The notes beneath the pieces were generated by a model that had not been told where the DNA came from, ran no database searches, and worked only from the letters and a program-made list of their open reading frames with translations. A stretch of DNA of 64,000 bases from the NCBI GenBank assembly GCA_030549495.1, contig JAUIRK010000463.1, forward strand, positions 1 to 64,000, given 5' to 3'. The position numbers and the translations under genes are program-made. Source of the DNA: Nectonema munidae. Lineage: Eukaryota > Nematomorpha > Nectonematoida > Nectonematidae. Positions 57,000-64,000 of the stretch are shown here, in pieces. Every line of letters begins with the position of its first letter. Within the stretch, counting starts at the first letter, position 1.

Positions 57000-59110
57000 G
57001 AATTTTAATGAATTTATCTTGCCTTAATATTTGATAAATTGTCAACAGTTCACAAAAAATACACACCTTTTCGGAAAATAAGAGATACAACCCTGTATGT
57101 ACTGGAGCTCTTAACGGGCGTAACAAAGTTATTAACATCTTCCCCACCGCGTAAGAAAAAATTCCCCACAGCCACTCGGCACCCAAATTGTGTAAAAGTG
57201 CACTCAACCAACATCCACTGAAATTTTCTACATACAACGAGAAGCCTCAAAAATAAGCTCTTACCTGCCCGTATAATTTCTCTCAGATACGCTAACTTAA
57301 AAGCTTTACACATGAATTTACCTTTATTCCATCCGATTATTATTTTTTTAAATAAATACAAAATCTATAACATACGAAATATATCTTACTTATGAATCGA
57401 AAATATAAGAATTAATATTATGAAAAAAATATATTTTAATATATTGTTTTAATTTTCTAGGCAAGTTTCCTATAAATACTAAACAAATAACCTTAGAGAT
57501 AGACTCTTGGTATCATAAATATTGAAGCAATATCATACAGATGACATAGGGCAATATTTTAGTGAAAGGGCCGAATTTAAAATTCCACAGGTTTTAACCC
57601 TTTGGATACTGAGATTTTCGTTAGCTTAATCTAACTGAGAGAAGTTCGATTGACCTCTATAGCTTTTTATTTAAATATTAACAGAAGTATAGTGATTTGA
57701 AATTGTTTAACGCAAGCAATGACATACAATTTGTGAATACTACATTTATACGTTTTACTAACACTTGCTTTATATTGTCTCGATGAAGCTAAACTTTTTT
57801 TCTTTGATTTTTCTAAAATATTATCAAATTAATTTAGATTTCACACACGAGATAAGGGGACAAGCAAGGGCTATGATTGTTAAACATATGACGAAAGTTT
57901 ATTCAACATTTAAAAAAATTCTCACTTTCTAAGAGCGCGGAGCCAGAAAACTAATTCAATCATATGGGTAGAAAGATCTCGTACGAATTAATATAGTTGC
58001 CAGTTTGCAAAAAAATTTGCAAGTGGATTTACATTTAACACTCCTGAATATCGAAAAGGAATTAGAATATAAATCAACAAAAAAAATGACAAATGTTTAT
58101 TTTTCAAAGGCGCAAACATACACTTTTTAGGTAAAAAATAAATCATGCATATTCGCTAGAAAATTACATATAAAATAATGAAATTAGCTGTTTATAAGTA
58201 GCCTTTGTTGGAATTAAAAAGAACGTATACTTATATTATTTTAAGATCTAAGTTTTAAGTTTGACTGAAAAATTATAATTATAAGTATATTTTTTTAATT
58301 TTTACATTAAGTACTATAAACTTTGCCAATACATGTTAGACGTTTTCTCATGCGTCTACTGATAGTATGGCAAGTTACTTTAGGCACCTTTTCTCCCTTA
58401 TGGTATTGCTAGACCACTGATTTATATTTAATGAACCTAAAAAAAACCTCCCCTACAAAAATTATTTAACGTATGCTCTGGAACTTCTATAGTCATATTT
58501 TAATTTCAGAAAAAAATATGAATATATAAAATATAAAGTCAAATTTTTTACTTTAGCACTTATAAACCTAGAAAACTTTAAGAGCCATTTTTGTAGACTT
58601 AACCATTATAGTAATGTCTAAACGATTACAAAATAATTAAATAGGATATCAAAGCACTTTCAGCCGTAAGGCTATATGCTCGTATTATGCATGAGATGGT
58701 TAATAATAGTTTTTGTGATTTTATTTTTAAGAATAGGAAGCCTTGGGGATCCAACTCTGAACTTCAACTGTTAAGCTAAAAGGTACCATTGAGGATCGAT
58801 TGTAAATCAATATGTTCAGAATTTTAAGGTATTAGAGTATTTTTCTTTTAATTTATAGAAACTAATTCTTGACATATGACTTGGGTAGAATTTGATTTTA
58901 TCTTATATACAAGTTAAAAAGAAATTGAGACCCTGATATTGAAAATAGGATTTAGAAAACAATGATTTTTTTTCTTTTTTGAATCATTTTAATTTTATTT
59001 CCTCCAGGATACGTTACTTGCAAATAATTTAAAATTAACTACATTAGAATAAAGTTCTTCTTTGTTTTTACGCCAACGCCAACAAAATTAAAAAATTTTA
59101 ATTATGGAAA
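57000..59110. other. AT-rich intergenic stretch with one GC-richer island
   Basis: 57060-57270 is clearly richer in G and C than its surroundings and open in several frames, with a good minus-strand donor (GGGCAG/GTAAGA at 57265). No homology recognised. The rest has nothing. Confidence 0.4.
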
Positions 59111-59117
59111 ATATATT

Positions 59118-61420
59118 CTATACAATAGAGAATTTTTTCAAAGATTCTTTTTTTGCAGAATTTCTTTCTGCCATATATCTATTTTTCATATTGAAGTAGT
59201 GTTCGATGTTGTTACGGCTATGGTTTTTACGAAGTGTTTTGAAAGAATATTTTAGGGATTTTTTAAGCGAGGTGAGAAAAGAGAGTCCAAAAGTATGTGT
59301 GTTTTCTGCGTAAATATGTTTAGGCTGGGGTGGATATTGTGCTGAAGAGTTTAATTTAGTTGTTGAGGGCAAGGGCTGCATAATCAAGATCATTGGGAGA
59401 ATTTATGTAAGGAATAGTTGAGGGTAGTTGTGAACTTAATTGATTTAGAAGGTGCTCCAGTGAGTTTTAGGTGTATTTTGGTTGGATAATCTTATGAAAG
59501 ATTTTATATTAACTTGATAAGTTATAAAAAGATGGTTGGAAGCATATTGTGTGCTTGAGATGTGCCAATTTGTAATGAATTGTAATGTCTTTTTTGCGGC
59601 TATGGTTAGGTCAATATATGAGGACGCGGTTTTCTTGTTAATAAATTTCAAGAAAGTGGGGTTTTTAGATGTATCGAATTTGTAAATGTGAGGCTAGGAA
59701 AGAGAGTAGTTGAGCGCTATATGTATTTCCTTTATAGTCTAACAGGAGAGAACGGAAATTGCAATCACTGCTGATGATTAGGTGATTATTTTTGAGGTAA
59801 AATATGATAAGTTTTGAGTGGTTTTAAGATTGTGAGAAAAGTTTAAGGGAATGGCATGTGTATTGGAAGGGGCAGAATAGAATGAACAGAAAATAAGGGG
59901 TGAGTTTTCGCTAAATATTAGTACAAATATGTATTCTTGAGTCGACTGTTGACGAATGAAAGAAAAGTGTATAGATGATTTTAGGATGATACCGGCTGAA
60001 TAATGAGTTACTGTCGGGGCGTGTAGTACAGTGTAATTTGGAGGAATTGAATGGAAAGAAGGGTTTTTTGTGTAGGGCTTGTTTATTGATATAATATCAA
60101 AGGAATTAGAATGTTGAGGAGTTTCGACCAAGCTATTTTGGAGTGGTTAAGATTTATCTCGGGAATGTTTAACATACAAAGATTTTGAGTAAGTTTTGGT
60201 GGTTTTCATTTAGTTTTGTTGTGTGTTGTAGACGAAAGGGGCATGAGTGGGAGAGGGCAGAATGTTGTTGTTTGCAATTAGAACATTTTAGCCGAAGAGA
60301 GTTTTCTTTGAAAATACAAGAGTCAGTAGAATGATCTCTTTGACCACAGTGGGAAGAGTTTGATTTGCAGTATAAATTTGTGTGGTTAAATTTGAGGCAG
60401 GTTTCACATTGATGTAATTTAGATTTTAGTATTTTAGAGGTTAGAATAAGGTTTTCTACTATAAGTTTAGGGTTACCCATTAGGAATTTGGCAATTATCG
60501 AGTTACTAGGGCGAAGGGAGAAAGAATAGATACCCTCTTTTCCTATCTTTTTTTTAAGATTCGAGTGTACCTAAGGATTTAATATGGGGGTTACTTTTAT
60601 AGAGTTGTTGGGATAGAGAGTCTAGGGGTATTTCTTTTGGGATACTTGGAAGTAGGAAAGTTGGGTATGAAGGTGGAATATCGTTGGTAGTGACCCCGTT
60701 TTTGTTCAATTTAGAAACAACAGTTTTTTCAGCGGTTGAGGAGAATTTAAAATAGAAAGTTCCATCGATAGAGCTTCTGGTGTTTTTTATGGTGAAAACA
60801 TTTGATTTGTTTTCCATTTTTTTTGGTTATGGATTTTTTAAAATCTATAATTTCTGTGCGGAATTTAGTTGATTGCTAAGGAATTATTTGGATTGAGAGT
60901 TTTGAGTCTTGCTTTTTTCGTGGTTTAGGGAGTAAGTTGGGTATATGAGACGTAGATGGGTTAGTAATGATCTTTGGTATAGTAGAAGCAGTTGAAGCAT
61001 AACCTGACTAGTGGTATTGAAATTGTGTGTATTTGGGGAGACTCATAAGTTTACTTTCTTGATTTGAGGCAATGTTTAAAAGGGTGACAGATTTTTGTTT
61101 GTAGAATTTAATGCTGTCTTCAGCGGATAGTGAGGCGTGAAAAATGAAGTCGTCAAACATGTTAGAGATAATTTGAATGATTTTTGGGGTTTGAGATTTG
61201 ATTTCAGGACATGGTCGTTTAGGTGTGGGGGAGAGGTGTTCGTGTGGATAGTTTGTATGGCTTTGTTTTCCATAGTTGTGGGTAGTGAGAAAAAAATAAT
61301 AATAATAAAAGATTAGGGAAAAAATAAATTTTTTAAATTGACAGGTGCTATTATTAGAATGGTCTATGTGTGTGGGTAAGATGTTTATGTTATGTATAAA
61401 ATTAAAGTATTCTTTCAATG
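59118..61420 (-). pseudogene. LINE 5' half: gag-like ORF1 and endonuclease, RT absent
   Basis: ORF1 begins near 61273-61418 and contains MFDDFIFHASLSAEDSIKFY; after frameshifts it continues with FTIKNTRSSIDGTFYFKFSS and the zinc-knuckle region CETCLKFNHTNLYC, HCGQRDHSTDSC, CSNCKQQHSALSHSC. ORF2 follows with an apurinic-type endonuclease: DIISINKPYTKN, APTVTHYSAGIILKSSI, then SSYIDLTIAAKKTLQFITNW and ASNHLFITYQV. The copy stops near 59110, before any reverse transcriptase. Multiple frameshifts and stops. Layout fits jockey/I-group LINEs. Loss of the 3' half is unusual, since new LINE copies usually lose the 5' end. Confidence 0.87.
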
Positions 61421-62334
61421 TTGGTAGCCATTGAGGATATGTGGATAGATATGTAGAAAATATAAAATTTTCCTTCCCGCCTCGATCTATACTAAATATA
61501 TTTTTTAATTTGTACTAATCGAATACTTTAATTATCAAGACTACCGTTAATGTATTTATCGAACATTTATCTTTCCTTATTTATATCGTCGATATTTTTT
61601 GCAAAAATTTGCTGCTAATTTATAGAAATAAACTTTTTTTGTAACTACAATTCAATGGTGTATATTTAAAAACCTCTTTATTTACAAAATCTAGCATATA
61701 TAAACTTACATTAAATTTTCTTGTTTTGTTTGATTTTATTCTTTTGCATGCAGGTTTTGTTGCAAGATTTTTCACTTTTGGTAGCACCTGTCTGATGAGC
61801 ATATAACATCATTAATATTAATCTTTAATAACTGCTCATACTTCTCATCAGAATCGACTTTATCTTTTATAAATTTAATTGTAGTAAACAGAAAGTCCTC
61901 ATTTTGTCCATTTAAAGCAGATTGAAGCAAAACTTCATCTCTTTTAACTTCTTCCAATAATACAATTTAGTCGCTCACTCTTGTGAATTTCCAGTTAGTA
62001 ATATGCTTCGGTATATGATTTTTCTATTCAGAATGATTTCAATTTTTGGAAATATTTCTTTGCATCATTATATTCATTTTGATGCATGAAAATTTTTTAG
62101 ATATTCTCCAAAGATGAACTCGTACTTATCTAAAATAAATATAGCTATCAAGTTAAATGGACTGTTTCACAATTCAACGAGCCTTCTTCAACAAATAATA
62201 AATTTGTAAAAGTTTTAAATTCATTAATTAACAACATTTTATACACATTGTTGCGACTGATCAAACTTTCATTCAAATTTCTTGCACATAGGATAATACT
62301 GGGTTTATGAAAAGTTATGTTGATTGCTTTTATG
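61421..62334 (-). other. Broken coding-like tract, unrecognised
   Basis: Minus-strand frames give KAFIKAINITFHKPSIILC (62366 down), then EEVKRDEVLLQSALNGQNED and a C-terminal-like segment to 61620. The first resembles the helix-plus-strand core of Mutator-like transposases, but the match is weak. Frames are interrupted by stops. Confidence 0.2.
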
Positions 62335-63045
62335 AAGGCTTTTTCTTCAGAATACAGAATTGCCAAAGCAAGACAGAAAGAAAGGGAGGAGATTGAAAAC
62401 TACAATATTATCAAAGATAAAGAAGGAAAAATGATATTTGACACTGAAGAAGTTAAGAACAGGTGGGAAGAATGTTTTGAAGAACTTTTAAATATGGGAA
62501 TTAAAAAGGAAGAATTGGATGAAGATTTGTAGGTTGAAGAACCAGAAAAGATAATAGATGAAGTATTGTAGCAAATCAGAAAGATAAAGAATTATAAAGC
62601 AACTGGACTTAGTGAGATTAGAATTGATATGATTAAAGCGAGATGATATGAAACGATAACATGGATAGTAGACCTACTAAAAAGAGTCTGGATTGAAGAA
62701 TAAATACCTGAAGACTGGTGGAAAAGAAGACGGACTGTAAATATTAGAAAGAATTTTGGACAAGAGAATTTGTTTAGTGATACATATAAGCCCAAAACAG
62801 TTTAGATTTATGCCTGAAAAAGGTGTAATAGACGCTATTTTTATCACAAGACAACTAATATAAAAGAAAATTGAAGGAAATGCAGCAGTTTTTTGTGGAT
62901 TTTTAGATATAGTTAAAGCATATGATACTATTCATAGGGAAGTAGTCTATTGGTGTTTGCGTAAAAAGGGAATATCCAAAAAACTTGTAAGATTGGTGCA
63001 AGAAATCTACAAAAATCCAAAGACATCTATTCCCTATCAGTGACG
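62335..63045 (+). pseudogene. RTE-like LINE reverse transcriptase fragment
   Basis: Begins SSEYRIAKARQKEREEIEN, then FDTEEVKNRWEECFEELLN. After a stop come IRKIKNYKATGLSEIRIDM and VWIEE-IPEDWWKRR (RT motifs 1-2). Further frame changes lead to the RT core: FLDIVKAYDTIHREVVYWCL in place of FxDxxKAYDxVxRE, then KLVRLVQEIYKNPKTSI. The catalytic YADD region is absent because the copy ends near 63045. At least four stops or frameshifts. Likely the same broad family as the tail at 48598-49003. Confidence 0.85.
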
Positions 63046-63239
63046 GGGGGCTATTTTAGCTACAAATTTTAGCTACTACAAGAAAATAAAGTATAAGCGT
63101 AACTTTTCAGACTTTCTTTATCGGGAAAAATAGTTGATTAAAAATATCATAAGAAAATTTTAAAGTAGTCATATAAAAGGTACACAACCTTTGTTTGCAA
63201 GAGCATAATTTGTGAATATGTTTGAGTATCCACCATCTA

Positions 63240-63506
63240 AAAAAACCTTTTCAAATGCATCTTCAAAACTTCTAACTTTTTTGAATTTATTAATTTTGTA
63301 GTATTATTCACCAATTCAAATCTAGTTAAAACTCTCAATTTCGACGCTATCGTTATCAATGAAGTTTATAGAAAGTATTATAGTTGTAAAAAATTATATG
63401 ACAATGAATCTGCAAAGTTTTCTTACATAAGTAGGCAATATATTGAAAACAATCAGTACACATTAATTTGCTCTACCTGTGTTTTGAATGAAAACACTTT
63501 TTGATT
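63240..63506 (+). other. Unrecognised open frame lacking a start codon
   Basis: About 85 codons open to a stop at 63503, including NFDAIVINEVYRKYYSCKKL, then AKFSYISRQYIENNQYTLIC and STCVLNENTF. The residue mix looks protein-like, unlike the surrounding AT-rich filler. It could be an exon or a transposon remnant. Confidence 0.25.
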
Positions 63507-63729
63507 TTATCTAAAAGTTTTAGATCGTATTAATCAACATTTAAATTTGATAAAAATACTGTTCAAAAAAATGTGCTACAAAGATACATGCAAAATTAAC
63601 AAAATGATATGTTTAAGCTTTTAACGTTGGATAGCCGAATATTAAATTTGGATATCTCATATAAGTCTAATGTTTCAACAAGGCACTTAAGCTTCTTTCA
63701 TATTAATATGAGGTCAGTGGCGTGTGCAT

Positions 63730-64000
63730 GCAATATACAAAGACTTCATTCTCTCTTCTATCCCCAACACTAAATCCTTTAATTCCATAGCTCAAGCCAT
63801 CTCCGAAGAAAATTTTAATTTAACAAATCTTGGTCTCACAACTCCAATTAAGCTATTCTATTTCAACTTAGCAACCCTACTTTATGTAAACATCTTTTAA
63901 ACAACCCACGTATTATACTCAACCACACTATCCTATTAGCGAAACTCTCAAAACCTCGTGTCTCTCAATGTAAAAATTGCCTTAAATTTGGTCACTCATC
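63730..64000 (+). pseudogene. LINE ORF1 fragment running off the window
   Basis: IYKDFILSSIPNTKSFNSIA, then SEENFNLTNLGLTTPIKLF, a frameshift near 63880, then NNPRIILNHTILLAKLSKPR and SQCKNCLKFGHSS at the edge. The last part matches the ORF1 of 59118-61420 (NPKLIVENLILTSK and HQCETCLKFNHT) just before the zinc knuckles, so it is a second, diverged member of that ORF1 family, in the opposite orientation. Confidence 0.8.

Noticed and set aside
57039-57361. Open frames in both strands of the GC-richer island, with a good minus-strand donor
   Set aside because: No recognisable protein, and joining the donor at 57265 to the ATG exon at 56607 does not keep the frame.

Overview
This is a nuclear window from an animal, most likely an arthropod or similar invertebrate. 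It is strongly AT-rich and has spliceosomal introns with GT/AG borders, a eukaryotic tRNA gene, and many transposons with target duplications. Two host genes are clear. A third, intron-containing gene is only partly recognised. The species cannot be named from the sequence alone.

Layout. 1-6.9 kb: a very large imperfect palindrome, with arms of about 2.9 and 3.5 kb around a GAT microsatellite. 8.3-25.2 kb: a plus-strand cyclic-nucleotide-gated (CNG) channel gene. One exon carries S1-S2 and one carries S3-S5. Two tandem terminal exons follow, each encoding pore, S6, C-linker, cyclic-nucleotide-binding domain and stop. Both terminal exons have the same splice phase, so they look like alternative ends of one transcript. 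The introns hold small TTAA-type and hAT-type elements, one 2.3 kb hAT transposon and a LINE fragment. 25.2-39.7 kb: a minus-strand gene, convergent with the channel gene, for the large subunit of chromatin assembly factor 1 (CHAF1A/p150). I assembled nine exons, and one short exon appears to be missing. Its introns hold a 2.6 kb hAT element, a tRNA-Leu(UAG) gene on the opposite strand, SINEs and several small elements.

39.7-42.6 kb is AT-rich with one hAT remnant. 42.6-50.0 kb is an almost continuous block of four different tandem arrays (about 245, 150, 145 and 62 bp), one with a higher-order period of 1204 bp. 50.2-52.8 kb is a decayed piggyBac transposon. 52.9-53.7 kb is a LINE 3' end with a TCAA tail. 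55.1-56.6 kb is a two-exon minus-strand gene for a protein resembling the DUF3987 P-loop family of prokaryotes and mobile elements; it is intact as read and has a 58-nt intron. 59.1-64.0 kb is mostly LINE debris from at least two families.

The channel and chromatin-assembly genes meet tail to tail, with 61 bp between stop codons and interleaved poly(A) signals, so their 3' ends probably overlap. No LTR retroelement, virus copy, Polinton or CRISPR array was recognised. All domain and family calls come from reading translations by eye; no database search was possible.
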